Positions 38,076-47,145 are shown, counted from the stretch's first letter. The stretch is 64,000 bases of DNA from Exiguobacterium sp. s193 (GCF_018618755.1 NZ_JACSMR010000001.1:62001-126000); one strand, 5' to 3'. The notes: generated from the letters alone by a model not told the origin. Made by a program: numbers and translations.

Positions 38076-39122
38076 TTAAGGTTCGAGCTGGACGAAGACA
38101 TCGTCACTTTTTTTAGGATTCCCGCGTCCATCCGTATTGTTCGTGATGTAATAGAGCATTCCCCCATCCGTCATGACGTCACGAATCCGACCTCGGTCTG
38201 ATACCACTTGCTCGACTTGTTTGGTCGTCGTCTCGATGGAACGGAGACTTTGACCGACGAGTGTCCCAAAATACAATTTGCCATCGAGCTCCGTCATGCC
38301 GCTCGGTGCAACGGATTGATCGCCTACTTCATACCAAGGTGTGACGAATCCAGTCTTTTTTTCAGTTCCCTCAATCATGGGCCACCCATAATTTTTTTGG
38401 TCGATTTGATTGATTTCATCATGCCCGCTTTGTCCATGTTCCGTCGCAAACAGTTGATCGTCGACGAAAACAAGTCCTTGCGGATTACGATGACCATAAC
38501 TGTACACGTACCCCTGCAAATTCCCTTTTACCGGTTCACCTGTTAAGTCCATTCGAAGAATCTTCCCTGATAGCGAAGATAGTTTTTGAGCATTCTCGGG
38601 AACGGCAGCATCTCCGACTGTGACATATAAGTTGTCATCCGGACCAATCTCAATCCGACCACCATTATGAATTGAAGCACCCGGAATCCCATCTAACAAC
38701 ACAGCTTTCTCCATCCATTCCCCGTCCTTCTCCTCAATCGAAACAACACGGTTCTTTAATTCTCCTGCCTCTTCGTACATATGATAGACATAAGCCCGGC
38801 GATTCTTTTTAAAATCAGGATCAAGCGCCATTCCAAGTAATCCACCTTCTCCTTCCGTCACGACGGCTTCAGAAAGACGTGGGCTCGTCCGGACATAGTC
38901 GTCTTTCGTACCTGAAACGATTGTTCCTGCCCGTTCCGTGATATAAAAAGTCTGATCTGACTTTTCAATATTCCAAGGGGCTTGTAACTTCTGAAAGATG
39001 ACTTCTTCCTCATTTGTTTGGTTCGACGTCTTATTTGGCTTTTCGACTGTACTCGTGTCAGTCGAGCATCCGATCAAGAGGACCGTTGCACTCAACGGGA
39101 CAAACCAGCTCCATTTATTCAT
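38076..39122 (-). CDS. Lipoprotein, PQQ-dependent sugar dehydrogenase family (GSDH)
   Basis: 348 residues with a lipobox (VLLIGC) after a short signal peptide, then a six-bladed beta-propeller of the glucose/sorbosone dehydrogenase family. Motifs are EGGLLGMALDPDF, SIHNGGRIEIGPDDNLYVTVGD, YGHRNPQGLVF, EHGQSGHDEIN and IRDVMTDGGMLYYITN. Proteins of this type act outside the cell; PQQ use in Firmicutes is doubtful, so substrate and cofactor are uncertain. ATG 39122 has AAGGAG 8 bases upstream. Not part of the B. subtilis order. Confidence 0.88.
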   Translation of the reverse strand: MNKWSWFVPLSATVLLIGCSTDTSTVEKPNKTSNQTNEEEVIFQKLQAPWNIEKSDQTFYITERAGTIVSGTKDDYVRTSPRLSEAVVTEGEGGLLGMALDPDFKKNRRAYVYHMYEEAGELKNRVVSIEEKDGEWMEKAVLLDGIPGASIHNGGRIEIGPDDNLYVTVGDAAVPENAQKLSSLSGKILRMDLTGEPVKGNLQGYVYSYGHRNPQGLVFVDDQLFATEHGQSGHDEINQIDQKNYGWPMIEGTEKKTGFVTPWYEVGDQSVAPSGMTELDGKLYFGTLVGQSLRSIETTTKQVEQVVSDRGRIRDVMTDGGMLYYITNNTDGRGNPKKSDDVFVQLEP

Positions 39123-39208
39123 AACCATCACTCCTTACTCGTTTTTCCCCCGACTCCCTTCATGTTACTCCTATGAGTGTTCTAGCAAGTACCTGCATCC
39201 TGTCGTGG

Positions 39209-39270
39209 CTTTCCTCACGACAGACCAAAGTGTCCCGTTTCGTTGACTCCTATCACTTTGTCTACACGCG
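39209..39270 (+). repeat. Decayed copy of the terminator-associated repeat
   Basis: Contains the core GTTTCGTTGACTCCTA (from about 39236) seen in the two full copies, preceded by a related stretch (CAAAGTGTCCC versus AAAGCGTCAC). It is joined directly to the right-end sequence TTGTCTACACGCG (39258-39270), so the interior between core and right end seems deleted. The end abuts a terminator hairpin at 39271, as in the full copies. Confidence 0.6.
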
Positions 39271-39306
39271 CAAAAGTCCGCCTTCACGGGGAAGGCGGAC
39301 TTTTAG
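39271..39306 (-). terminator. Terminator of typA-ylaH
   Basis: AAAAGTCCGCCTT-cacggg-GAAGGCGGACTTTT, near-symmetrical, 16 bases after the ylaH stop. Directly adjacent to the repeat remnant. Confidence 0.9.
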
Positions 39307-39321
39307 GTACATCGATTTTCA

Positions 39322-39675
39322 TTAAGTTGTCGTGTGTTCGCGTTCACGTTTGACCATCCACATCCGGAATCGGTAAATCCCGAGAATGACGACCATCGCA
39401 AGCAATACTTCAGGAATCGGCCACGTCCAGAAGACGAGCGTCAAAGCAGCTGAAAAGACGGCTAGTAACAAATAGACGATCAACGACTTCCACCATGCTA
39501 ATTCCTTTGCAAAGCCTAACTTAAACACGACGAGCGTCAAGATGACGACCGTAATCATCAACGCATTGAAACCCGCACTTAAGTTATTCGGATCACTCCC
39601 GACGCCAAGAAACTTGGCGACGGCAGGAATATCGAATTTCGAGAAATCAGAAGCAACGGCAGGTTGTGCAGACAT
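39322..39675 (-). CDS. ylaH: YlaH-like membrane protein
   Basis: 117 residues with three membrane spans (about 37-55, 63-82, 84-102) and a basic C-terminus. Matches the YlaH family in pattern (WPIPEVLLAMVVILGIYRFRMW) and in position after typA. Function unknown. Starts 28 bases after typA, with GGGGGA upstream. Confidence 0.85.
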   Translation of the reverse strand: MSAQPAVASDFSKFDIPAVAKFLGVGSDPNNLSAGFNALMITVVILTLVVFKLGFAKELAWWKSLIVYLLLAVFSAALTLVFWTWPIPEVLLAMVVILGIYRFRMWMVKREREHTTT

Positions 39676-39703
39676 TGCCAGTCCCCCTTACATTGTTAAG
39701 AAC

Positions 39704-41551
39704 TCAGTCTTTTCCAAGACGACGACGTTTGTCTTGTTTTTCACGTTCGTTCTTGTTCAATACTTGCTTACGAAGACGAACTGATTCTGGTGTGATTTCA
39801 CAGTACTCATCTTCATTCAAGAATGTTAATGATTCTTCAAGTGAGAAGACACGTGGACGTTTAAGAACGTTCGTCGTATCTTTTGCAGATGCACGCATGT
39901 TCGTCAATTGTTTCGCTTTAACAACGTTAACTGCGAGATCGACGTCACGGTTACATTCACCGATGATCATTCCTTCGTATACTTCAAGACCTGGCTCGAT
40001 GAAGATCGTTCCACGGTCTTCAAGAGCAGAGATTGCGTAAGCAGTCGCTTTACCCGTTTCGATTGAAACCATAACACCACTACGACGGCCACCGATGTCT
40101 GCGTTGATGAACGGACGGTATTCTTCGAATGTGTGGTTCATGATGCCGTATCCGCGTGTTGCAGATAAGAATTCGTTACGGTAACCAATCAAACCACGTG
40201 AAGGAACGATGAATTCCATTTTCGTTTGACCGTTATCCATTGTTTGCATGTTCGTCAATTCACCTTTACGGAGACCAATCGATTCCATGACTCCTCCTGT
40301 GTACTCTTCAGGAGTATCGATGACGACGCGCTCAAACGGCTCGACTTTCACGCCATCTTCAACCTTGATGATTACCTGTGGTTTTGAAACTTGAATTTCG
40401 TAACCTTCACGACGCATGTTTTCGATTAAGATACCGAGGTGAAGCTCACCACGACCTGAAACGATCCAGCGGTCAGGAGAATCTGTGTTTTCGATGCGAA
40501 GCGAAACATCTGTTTCAAGTTCTTTTTCAAGACGCTCTTCGATTTTACGTGAAGTAACGAGATCCCCTTCACGACCCGCGAATGGCGAGTTGTTGACGAT
40601 GAACGTCATTTGAAGTGTTGGCTCATCGATACGAAGTAATGGGAGTGGGTCAACGTGTGATGTCGGACATACTGTTTCACCGACGTTGATATCTTCCATA
40701 CCTGCGATTGCGATCAAGTCTCCAGCTTTTGCTGCTTCGATCTCAACACGTTTAAGTCCGAAGTAACCGAATAATTTCGTTACACGGAAGTTTTTGATTG
40801 ATCCATCAAGTTTAGAAAGCGAAACGCTATCGCCGACTTTGATTTCTCCACGGAAGACACGACCAACTCCGATACGACCAAGATAGTTGTCATAATCAAG
40901 CATCGTAACTTGGAATTGGAGCGGATCCATGCTGTTATCGACAGGTGCTGGTGTATGTTCAAGAATTAAATCGAGAACGTTCGTAATTGTATCTTCTTGT
41001 TTTTCAAGTTCAGGTTCAAACGAACTTGAGCCGTTGACTGCCGATGCATAAACGACTGGGAATTCGAGTTGATCTTCGTCTGCGCCAAGATCGATTAAAA
41101 GATCGACGACTTCATCAACGACTTCGAGTGGACGAACCATCGGCTTGTCGATTTTGTTAACGACGACGATTGGTTGTAATCCTTGCTCAAGTGCTTTTTT
41201 CAATACGAAACGTGTTTGTGGCATACAGCCTTCACGTGCATCGACGACGAGGATAACGCCATCAACCATACGCATGATTCGTTCAACCTCACCACCGAAA
41301 TCGGCGTGACCTGGTGTATCAACGATGTTGATGCGTGTGTTTTTGTAATCGATTGCTGTGTTTTTCGCGAGGATCGTGATTCCGCGTTCACGCTCGATAT
41401 CGTTTGAGTCCATTGCGCGTTCTTCAACTAGTTCATTCGCACGGAATGTCCCAGATTGTTTTAAAAGCTCATCGACGAGTGTTGTTTTACCATGGTCAAC
41501 GTGGGCGATGATCGCGACGTTGCGTAAATCAGATCTTACTAAAGTTGTCAT
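39704..41551 (-). CDS. typA: Ribosome-associated GTPase TypA/BipA
   Basis: Translational GTPase implicated in ribosome assembly and stress. G-domain motifs [30 protein letters not shown] and NKIDKP are present, followed by the EF-G-like domains and the TypA C-terminal domain ([21 protein letters not shown]). ATG 41551 ([11 protein letters not shown]) has AGAGG upstream; an ATG eight codons earlier lacks a site. 615 residues, normal. Confidence 0.96.
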   Translation of the reverse strand: MTTLVRSDLRNVAIIAHVDHGKTTLVDELLKQSGTFRANELVEERAMDSNDIERERGITILAKNTAIDYKNTRINIVDTPGHADFGGEVERIMRMVDGVILVVDAREGCMPQTRFVLKKALEQGLQPIVVVNKIDKPMVRPLEVVDEVVDLLIDLGADEDQLEFPVVYASAVNGSSSFEPELEKQEDTITNVLDLILEHTPAPVDNSMDPLQFQVTMLDYDNYLGRIGVGRVFRGEIKVGDSVSLSKLDGSIKNFRVTKLFGYFGLKRVEIEAAKAGDLIAIAGMEDINVGETVCPTSHVDPLPLLRIDEPTLQMTFIVNNSPFAGREGDLVTSRKIEERLEKELETDVSLRIENTDSPDRWIVSGRGELHLGILIENMRREGYEIQVSKPQVIIKVEDGVKVEPFERVVIDTPEEYTGGVMESIGLRKGELTNMQTMDNGQTKMEFIVPSRGLIGYRNEFLSATRGYGIMNHTFEEYRPFINADIGGRRSGVMVSIETGKATAYAISALEDRGTIFIEPGLEVYEGMIIGECNRDVDLAVNVVKAKQLTNMRASAKDTTNVLKRPRVFSLEESLTFLNEDEYCEITPESVRLRKQVLNKNEREKQDKRRRLGKD

Positions 41552-41611
41552 AAGTGTGTACCTCTTTCTATTCATTTAAATAATTCAACATTACTTTCGG
41601 TCAACTTTAAG

Positions 41612-41642
41612 AGTATAGCACAGGTTGAGTGGCAGTTGGCAA
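41612..41642 (-). promoter_or_regulatory. Probable typA promoter with extended -10
   Basis: Minus strand TTGCCA (41637-41642), 19-base spacer, TATACT (41612-41617) preceded by TGC. It lies 60-90 bases before the typA start. Confidence 0.5.
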
Positions 41643-41678
41643 TGACTATGATTCAAGCTTATAGCGAAAGCCTTTTCA

Positions 41679-41706
41679 TTGACCCCGTTTCACGCTAAAC
41701 TAAATA
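41679..41706 (+). promoter_or_regulatory. Possible ylaF promoter
   Basis: TTGACC (41679-41684), 16-base spacer, TAAATA (41701-41706), about 30 bases before the ylaF start. Confidence 0.45.
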
Positions 41707-41736
41707 CGTACTCACGTAAAACGAGGGGGAAATGAT

Positions 41737-41907
41737 ATGCGGTTCGTCTTTTTATTATTAGCAGTGTTAGCAGTTGGTTCAATGGCAGCAATCGGAATCT
41801 TCATTGCTGAACAAAATATGGTGATGGTCTTTATCTCACTACTTTTAGTTTTTGTTTCGATGGGCGTCGGTTTTGTTTTGAAAGCTCGCCTTCGGAGACA
41901 GTCGTAA
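41737..41907 (+). CDS. ylaF: YlaF-like small membrane protein (DUF5325 type)
   Basis: 56-residue protein MRFVFLLLAVLAVGSM... with two membrane spans (about 2-23 and 29-47) and a basic end RLRRQS. The ATG has GAGGGGGAAATGAT upstream. Size, topology and position divergent from typA match B. subtilis ylaF. The stop codon forms the first bases of the terminator hairpin that is duplicated around the adjacent repeat. Confidence 0.75.
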   Translation: MRFVFLLLAVLAVGSMAAIGIFIAEQNMVMVFISLLLVFVSMGVGFVLKARLRRQS

Positions 41908-41926
41908 ACGTCCTTTATGGGCGTTT
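41906..41926. repeat. Left copy of the 21-bp terminator duplication
   Basis: AAACGTCC-tttat-GGGCGTTT, a hairpin identical over 21 bases to 42255-42275. The left copy begins inside the ylaF stop codon. It directly abuts the left end of the repeat element. Confidence 0.85.
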
Positions 41927-42254
41927 CAGCGTGTAGACAAACTCTTATGAAGCATGAGCACGTGATATCGAGAAGCAATCCGTTCGCGCTTCCCTGTCTC
42001 GTCTTCAAAGCGATTCAAGACAGATTGCGCTCTAAACCGTCTGCAGGTCTGGATTCCCCTCACCATATTACTTAAAAAGCGTCACGTTTCGTTGACTCCT
42101 ACGGGGAAAAGTGCGTTTTTAACGCGACTTGCCAGAGGCAAGCAAGACCCTGCTCGTTGTCCGTGAGGATCAAGGAGCAACGGCTTGCGTCTCGCCCGAG
42201 GAAAGCAACGAAAAAAGACGCTGTATCTCCCGATAGCACGTTGTCTACAGTCTG
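41927..42254 (+). mobile_element. Non-coding interspersed repeat with terminal inverted repeats, copy 1
   Basis: 328-bp element with left end CAGCGTGTAGACAA and right end TTGTCTACAGTCTG (imperfect inverted repeats). It shares long blocks with the element at 54448-54844 (for example CGTTTCGTTGACTCCT, CAAGACCCTGCTCGTTGTCC, GAGGAAAGCAACGAAAAAAG). It has no transposase and no open frame conserved between copies. Internal pairing TTTCGTTG/CAACGAAA (42087-42094 with 42206-42213) suggests a folded RNA or DNA form. It lies between two copies of one terminator hairpin and between convergent ylaF and suhB. Confidence 0.8.
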
Positions 42255-42275
42255 AAACGTCCTTTATGGGCGTTT
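42255..42275. repeat. Right copy of the 21-bp terminator duplication
   Basis: Exact repeat of 41906-41926. Its last base is shared with the suhB stop codon. Read leftward it serves as suhB terminator. Confidence 0.85.
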
Positions 42276-43054
42276 TATTTATTTACATACGTCAATACGT
42301 CTGCGACGAACGTTTGACTACCTGCAAGGACACTCGTTTGTTCTTGGAAGGTCATCGCATCGCCTTCAATCGTTCCGACACGTCCACCAAGCTCCTCAAT
42401 CAACATCTGCCCTGCAGCGTAGTCCCACGGCATGTTTCGCATCGTGATATAACCGTCAACGCGCCCCGCTGCGACCCACGCAAGTTCGAGAGAAGCGGCA
42501 CCGATTGCGCGAACCCCGACTGCATCCCGAACGAGTGGCGCGAGCAGTGCTGCGTCAATTCGACGGTTAGCAGTCACCCATGTTGCATTCATACAGATGA
42601 TGGCTTCTCGAACTGGCTTCTCTTCAATTGGCGCAAGACGAATCCCGTTTTCATACGCTCCTAGCCCTTTAATACTGTGGAACATCTCGTCAGCCATCAC
42701 ATCGTAAACAAATCCATACTTCAGTTCACCCTCAACCATGATGGCAATTGAAATGGCAAAATGACGTTTTTGGCGGATAAAATTCATCGTGCCATCAATT
42801 GGATCGACAAACCAAATCGTCCCGTCTAACGTTTTTGGTCGAGCAGTACGCCCTTCTTCTCCATATATATGATGATCGGGGTAACGCTTACGGATTCCCT
42901 CAATCAACAAATCTTCGACATTTTTATCGATTTCTGTCACAAGATCACTTTTATTTGTTTTTTCCTCGATGTGATATGCATGATCTATCTCCTGCCGGAT
43001 GTACTTTCCAGCCCGTTTCATTAAATCGATCGCATGCAATTCGATTCCTTGCAC
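42275..43054 (-). CDS. suhB: Inositol monophosphatase family protein (SuhB/YktC)
   Basis: Metal-dependent sugar or inositol phosphatase, 259 residues. Motifs GEEG, WFVDPIDGTMNFI and, near the C-terminus, MPWDYAAGQMLIEELGG are the three metal/phosphate motifs of the family. GTG 43054 has AAGGGG 8 bases upstream; a GTG three codons earlier overlaps it. The natural substrate is not determined; family members act on inositol phosphates, fructose bisphosphate or NADP. Confidence 0.9.
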   Translation of the reverse strand: MQGIELHAIDLMKRAGKYIRQEIDHAYHIEEKTNKSDLVTEIDKNVEDLLIEGIRKRYPDHHIYGEEGRTARPKTLDGTIWFVDPIDGTMNFIRQKRHFAISIAIMVEGELKYGFVYDVMADEMFHSIKGLGAYENGIRLAPIEEKPVREAIICMNATWVTANRRIDAALLAPLVRDAVGVRAIGAASLELAWVAAGRVDGYITMRNMPWDYAAGQMLIEELGGRVGTIEGDAMTFQEQTSVLAGSQTFVADVLTYVNK

Positions 43055-43103
43055 ATGCCTCACCCCTTATCTAGTCTTCATCTGTCTCTTACCATAGTAA
43101 CAA

Positions 43104-43136
43104 AAAAAGAAAACCAGCGAAAATTTTCGCTGGTTG
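43104..43136 (-). terminator. Terminator of ykzI
   Basis: AACCAGCG-AAAATTTT-CGCTGGTT palindrome followed on the minus strand by TTCTTTTTTT. Confidence 0.85.
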
Positions 43137-43176
43137 AAGTGTATATTTAGTTGGTGTTAGATGTTCGCCTACTGAA

Positions 43177-43365
43177 TCAAGCTTCTAGACGAACCATCTC
43201 TTGGCGGTATTTTTCGAGGCGTTCTTTGCTTGCTCCGACTGCCTCTGTATCGCTTGCTACGATCGCATCATGAAGCGTCGCGAGCTCATAATCGATTTCG
43301 AGACGCAATACAGGAATGCGTTTTTCTGCATCTTTTCTTTTGTATGCTTCTATTACTTGTTTCAC
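43177..43365 (-). CDS. ykzI: YkzI-like small protein
   Basis: 62-residue charged, helical protein (KQVIEAYKRKDAEKR, ELATLHDAIVASD, KERLEKYRQEMVRLEA). Size and location between yktA and suhB match B. subtilis ykzI; function unknown. The GTG at 43365 is 10 bases after AAGGAG; another GTG at 43374 abuts the site. It has a clear promoter at 43443-43471. Confidence 0.6.
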   Translation of the reverse strand: MKQVIEAYKRKDAEKRIPVLRLEIDYELATLHDAIVASDTEAVGASKERLEKYRQEMVRLEA

Positions 43366-43442
43366 AGTAACCACACTCCTTCGCGAGATAAATGAACCGA
43401 GTTAATTATCAGACAATTGCGACTAATTAGTGGATTGAATCT

Positions 43443-43471
43443 ATAATAGTACGATTCAAGTTAGATGTAAA
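43443..43471 (-). promoter_or_regulatory. Sigma-A promoter of ykzI
   Basis: TTTACA (43466-43471), 17-base spacer, TATTAT (43443-43448) on the minus strand, about 75 bases before the start. The rest of the 285-base gap 43366-43650 holds only this and the yktA terminator. Confidence 0.65.
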
Positions 43472-43593
43472 GCATCTATTTTTAAAAATTACAGTTGAAC
43501 GATATCGTCTTGTATGTAGTATATAGCCAAATTATCTTAATTCTAAACCATTAGACACGCGCGAAGTGCCTGGCTACTACTAGGCTTCCTAAA

Positions 43594-43631
43594 CAAAAAA
43601 GAGGACAATCCCATTCGGAATTGTCCTCTCC
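43594..43631 (-). terminator. Terminator of yktA
   Basis: GAGGACAAT-tcc..gg-ATTGTCCTC hairpin with TTTTTTGTTT on the minus strand, 20 bases after the yktA stop. Confidence 0.85.
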
Positions 43632-43650
43632 TGATTTGATTACGAGTCAT

Positions 43651-43923
43651 TTATTTTTTCATGCGTAAAATCGGTTCTTTTTGTTTAATAGCTTGTTGGA
43701 CCGCACGATAACTTGAACAGCCTGTTTCTTCGTAATAAAATTGATCTAATTGTTTTTCTTCAGACTTCGAGTTGACGATTTTTTTGAATGCTTTATACGT
43801 CCGCATGAATTCATCACGCGAAACGCCTTTTTCATAAGCTTCTTCGACAATGTTAAAAAAGTCGATGACCGTGACGATTTCTTTCGTCGACCAGTCGGAA
43901 TTGATAGGATAATTGAGAGCCAT
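43651..43923 (-). CDS. yktA: UPF0223 family protein YktA
   Basis: 90-residue helical protein MALNYPINSDWSTKEIVTVIDFFNIVEEAYEKG..., the UPF0223 family of unknown function. The ATG at 43923 has AAAGGAAG 8 bases upstream; a GTG three codons earlier overlaps it. Divergent from speA, as in B. subtilis. Confidence 0.88.
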   Translation of the reverse strand: MALNYPINSDWSTKEIVTVIDFFNIVEEAYEKGVSRDEFMRTYKAFKKIVNSKSEEKQLDQFYYEETGCSSYRAVQQAIKQKEPILRMKK

Positions 43924-43981
43924 TTTTGACACTTCCTTTCTTCACGGTTCTTATTTTACAACGAATTCGAACATAAAACAG

Positions 43982-44009
43982 TTGCAACGTCAGAAAATCT
44001 TGTTATAGT
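43982..44009 (+). promoter_or_regulatory. Promoter of speA
   Basis: TTGCAA (43982-43987), 16-base spacer, TATAGT (44004-44009), about 50 bases before the GTG start. Confidence 0.6.
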
Positions 44010-44056
44010 TAGCTTGTTTGATTGTTTTTTTATTCGGTTTTAAGGGGGGAAATCTG

Positions 44057-45544
44057 GTGCAAACAAAAAGCTTAACACAGCTCGATACACCTTTATTCGA
44101 TGCGCTACTTGCGCATGCGAAACGTCAACCAATTCAATTTCATATTCCTGGTCATAAAAATGGGCAAGGAATGGATCCTGCATTTCGATCGTTCATCGGT
44201 CAAAATGCACTCGATATCGATTTAATCAACATCGCTCCACTCGATGATTTACATCATCCGAAAACGATCATCAAAGATGCCCATCAATTGGCGGCACAAG
44301 CATTCCATGCAGATGAAACGTTTTTCTCTGTCCAAGGAACGTCAACGGCAATCATGGCAATGATCATGAGCGTCGTCGGTCCGGACGATAAAATCCTCGT
44401 TCCGCGAAATGTCCATAAATCAATCATGTCGGCTATCGTTCTTTCTGGAGCGCACCCGATTTTCATTCACCCTGAATTTGATGAAATGTTCGGAATTGCT
44501 CACGGTATCACACCAAGTGCTGTCGAACGGGCCCTCAGTCTTCATCCTGACACGAAAGCGATTCTCGTCATCAACCCGACGTATTTCGGTGTCGCAGGCG
44601 ACCTCGAGAGCATCGTCAAGCTCGCCCATGGGAAAGGGATTCCTGTCCTCGTTGACGAAGCGCACGGCGTCCATATCGGCTTCCACGATGATATGCCGTT
44701 ATCCGCGATGCAAGCAGGGGCAGACTTAGCCGCTACGAGTGTGCACAAACTGGGCGGTTCACTAACAGGAAGTTCTGTCTTGAACGTCCGCCGGGGGCTT
44801 GTCTCGCCTGATAAAGTCCAGACTGTCCTATCAATGTTGACGACGACGTCTACATCGTACCTGCTACTCGCTTCACTCGATTGTGCACGGCGACATCTCG
44901 CGATCAATGGTGAGGCAATGAACCGACGCGCACTTGAACTATCGACACGGATGCGGATGGGGCTCGCTAAGTTGCCTTACCTCGCCGTCTTCGGTGAATC
45001 GGACTTACATTCGAGTGCGACATTCGCATTTGACCCGACGAAAGTCTTGATTTCGGTCAAAGGACTCGGTATTTCGGGTCACCTCGTCGAAGAATTCTTA
45101 CGTGAGGAGCACCGGATTGAAGTCGAACTATCAGATTTGAATAACATCCTTTTAATTATCACATCAGGCGACTCTGAGGAAACGATTGACGCCTTACTGA
45201 CTGGAATGACTGAGCTCGTTGAGCGGTACCGTGATACAGGCGCGAAAACAACTTCACATTCTATCATGTTGCCAGACATACCTGCACTCGCACTAAGTCC
45301 ACGCGATGCCTTCTACGAAGAAACGGAAACGATTCCGCTTGCGCAAGCCGTAGGACGGATTTCTGCAGAATTCATGATGGTCTATCCGCCGGGCATCCCG
45401 ATTTTCATTCCAGGTGAGATGATTACGACGGATAACTTAGCGTATATTAAAGAAAATATCGAAGCAGGTCTTCCCGTCCAAGGGCTTGAAGATCATTCAC
45501 TCGAAACGATTAAAGTGATTCAACAATCGAATGCCATTCGATGA
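44057..45544 (+). CDS. speA: PLP-dependent Orn/Lys/Arg decarboxylase family (SpeA-type arginine decarboxylase)
   Basis: Fold-type I decarboxylase, 495 residues. The pyridoxal phosphate lysine is in TSVHKLGGSLTGSS; VDEAHGVHIGF holds the cofactor Asp. N-terminal FHIPGHKNGQG and C-terminal YPPGIPIFIPGE are typical of the group. B. subtilis SpeA, the first step of agmatine/spermidine synthesis, sits next to yktA as here, but lysine decarboxylase activity cannot be ruled out. GTG 44057 has AAGGGGGGA upstream. Confidence 0.85.
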   Translation: MQTKSLTQLDTPLFDALLAHAKRQPIQFHIPGHKNGQGMDPAFRSFIGQNALDIDLINIAPLDDLHHPKTIIKDAHQLAAQAFHADETFFSVQGTSTAIMAMIMSVVGPDDKILVPRNVHKSIMSAIVLSGAHPIFIHPEFDEMFGIAHGITPSAVERALSLHPDTKAILVINPTYFGVAGDLESIVKLAHGKGIPVLVDEAHGVHIGFHDDMPLSAMQAGADLAATSVHKLGGSLTGSSVLNVRRGLVSPDKVQTVLSMLTTTSTSYLLLASLDCARRHLAINGEAMNRRALELSTRMRMGLAKLPYLAVFGESDLHSSATFAFDPTKVLISVKGLGISGHLVEEFLREEHRIEVELSDLNNILLIITSGDSEETIDALLTGMTELVERYRDTGAKTTSHSIMLPDIPALALSPRDAFYEETETIPLAQAVGRISAEFMMVYPPGIPIFIPGEMITTDNLAYIKENIEAGLPVQGLEDHSLETIKVIQQSNAIR

Positions 45545-45572
45545 TTCAAACGAGAGCAGACGTTATGGCTTC

Positions 45573-45618
45573 TAAAAAAGTACGGGCGTGGATTTGATAT
45601 CCGCGCCCGTACTTTTTG
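45573..45618 (+). terminator. Terminator of speA
   Basis: AAAAAGTACGGGCG...CGCCCGTACTTTTT with a short AT-rich loop, 28 bases after the stop. Confidence 0.9.
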
Positions 45619-45682
45619 TTTAGCTTAAATCGCGCTTAGTTTCTGGCATCTGATACGAAAGAACATTAGCGTGAACATAATG

Positions 45683-45725
45683 AAAAAAGCCTTTCAGCGG
45701 TCGGCTCCCCGCTGAAAGGCTTTAT
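45683..45725 (-). terminator. Terminator of the pdh operon
   Basis: AAAGCCTTTCAGCGG-loop-CCGCTGAAAGGCTTT with T runs on both strands, directly after pdhD. Confidence 0.9.
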
Positions 45726-45729
45726 TTTT

Positions 45730-47142
45730 TTATTTAATGATGTGGATTGGGCTACCGATTGCAACTTCAGCAGTTTCCATCGCGATTTCACCGAGTGAAG
45801 GGTGCGCGTGGATTGTGAGTGCGATATCTTCAGCAGTCATTCCAGACTCGATTGCGAGTCCCATCTCTGCGATCATGTCAGATGCGCCTGTACCAGCGAT
45901 TTGAGCACCGATCAAGAGACCGTCTGATTTACGTGTGATCATTTTCAAGAAGCCATCTGGCTCGTTGAGTGCAAGGGCACGACCGTTTGCAGCATAAGGG
46001 AATTTAGAAGCGAGGTAATCAAGACCTTCTTCTTTCGCTTGTGCTTCTGTATAACCGACTGTTGCAAGTTCTGGGTCTGTGAAGACAACCGCAGGAATTG
46101 CGCTGTAGTCGAGGTATGCCGGGTGTCCAGCAGCAGCTTCAGCAGCGATTTTCGCTTCGAATGATGCTTTGTGTGCAAGTGGTGGTCCAGGAACGATGTC
46201 CCCGATTGCGTAGATGTTTTCGTTAGACGTACGGCACTGATCGTCGATTTCGACAAGTCCGCGCTCGCTAAGTTTAACTTCAGCCATCTCAAGACCGAGA
46301 TCAGAAGTGTTCGGGCGACGACCGACAGTGACGAGGACGTAGTCCGCTTCGACTGTTTGTGTTTCACCTTTCACTTCGAACGTTACTTTAACGCCGTCTT
46401 CTGTCTCTTCCACACTCTGTGCAAGTGCTTCGTTGTGGATGGTGATGTTTCCTTTTTGTTTGAGCTTTTTCTTGACGACTTGTGTCATTGCCGGCTCAAA
46501 ACCAGAAAGGATGTCTTTTGTTCCTTCTAAGATGACAACTTCAGTATCGAAGTTCGCATACGCTGTACCGAGCTCCATTCCGATGTATCCGCCACCGATG
46601 ACGATGAGTTTTTTCGGAAGTTCAGGAAGGTTCAATGCGCCTGTAGAAGAAAGGACACGTTTAGACCATTTGAACGCTGGAAGTTCGATTGGAGTCGAAC
46701 CTGTTGCAACGATACATTTTTTGAATTTGTAAGGTGTTGAAGAATCTTCGTTGATGATACGGACTGTATCTTCAGATTGGAAGTATGCTTCCCCTACGAC
46801 TGTCTCGATGTTGTTACCTTTAAGAAGGCCGCCAACACCACCTGTCAATTTGTTAACGACAGACTGTTTCCAAGATTGAACTTTAGAGAAATCGACTGCA
46901 ACGTTCTCAGACGTAATCCCCATTGAATCCGAACCTTTTGCATGTTGGAAGTTGTGTCCAGCTGTAATTAACGCTTTTGACGGGATACATCCTACGTTCA
47001 AGCAAACACCACCGACGTTTTCACGTTCGACGACTGTTACTTTAAGTCCGAGTTGCGCGCCACGGATTGCAGCGACATAACCACCAGGGCCAGCCCCGAT
47101 TACGAGTAAATCTGTTTCTTGTGCGAATTCACCTACTACCAT
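45730..47142 (-). CDS. pdhD: Dihydrolipoamide dehydrogenase (E3)
   Basis: FAD flavoprotein that reoxidises lipoyl groups of the pyruvate (and probably other 2-oxoacid) dehydrogenase complexes. [20 protein letters not shown] fold, redox disulfide [18 protein letters not shown] fold [11 protein letters not shown], and the C-terminal HAHPSLGE catalytic His-Glu pair are all present. 470 residues. Last gene of pdhABCD, 3 bases after pdhC. Confidence 0.98.
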   Translation of the reverse strand: MVVGEFAQETDLLVIGAGPGGYVAAIRGAQLGLKVTVVERENVGGVCLNVGCIPSKALITAGHNFQHAKGSDSMGITSENVAVDFSKVQSWKQSVVNKLTGGVGGLLKGNNIETVVGEAYFQSEDTVRIINEDSSTPYKFKKCIVATGSTPIELPAFKWSKRVLSSTGALNLPELPKKLIVIGGGYIGMELGTAYANFDTEVVILEGTKDILSGFEPAMTQVVKKKLKQKGNITIHNEALAQSVEETEDGVKVTFEVKGETQTVEADYVLVTVGRRPNTSDLGLEMAEVKLSERGLVEIDDQCRTSNENIYAIGDIVPGPPLAHKASFEAKIAAEAAAGHPAYLDYSAIPAVVFTDPELATVGYTEAQAKEEGLDYLASKFPYAANGRALALNEPDGFLKMITRKSDGLLIGAQIAGTGASDMIAEMGLAIESGMTAEDIALTIHAHPSLGEIAMETAEVAIGSPIHIIK

Positions 47143-47145
47143 TGC

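Noticed and set aside
42185-42664. 159-codon open frame spanning the right end of repeat copy 1 and the end of suhB
   Set aside because: It lies antisense to suhB for most of its length, has no family resemblance, and is not preserved in repeat copy 2.
43541-43630. Possible larger RNA element in the 285-base gap between ykzI and yktA
   Set aside because: Only the yktA terminator hairpin and the ykzI promoter are supported; the remaining sequence shows no conserved riboswitch or T-box feature I can identify.
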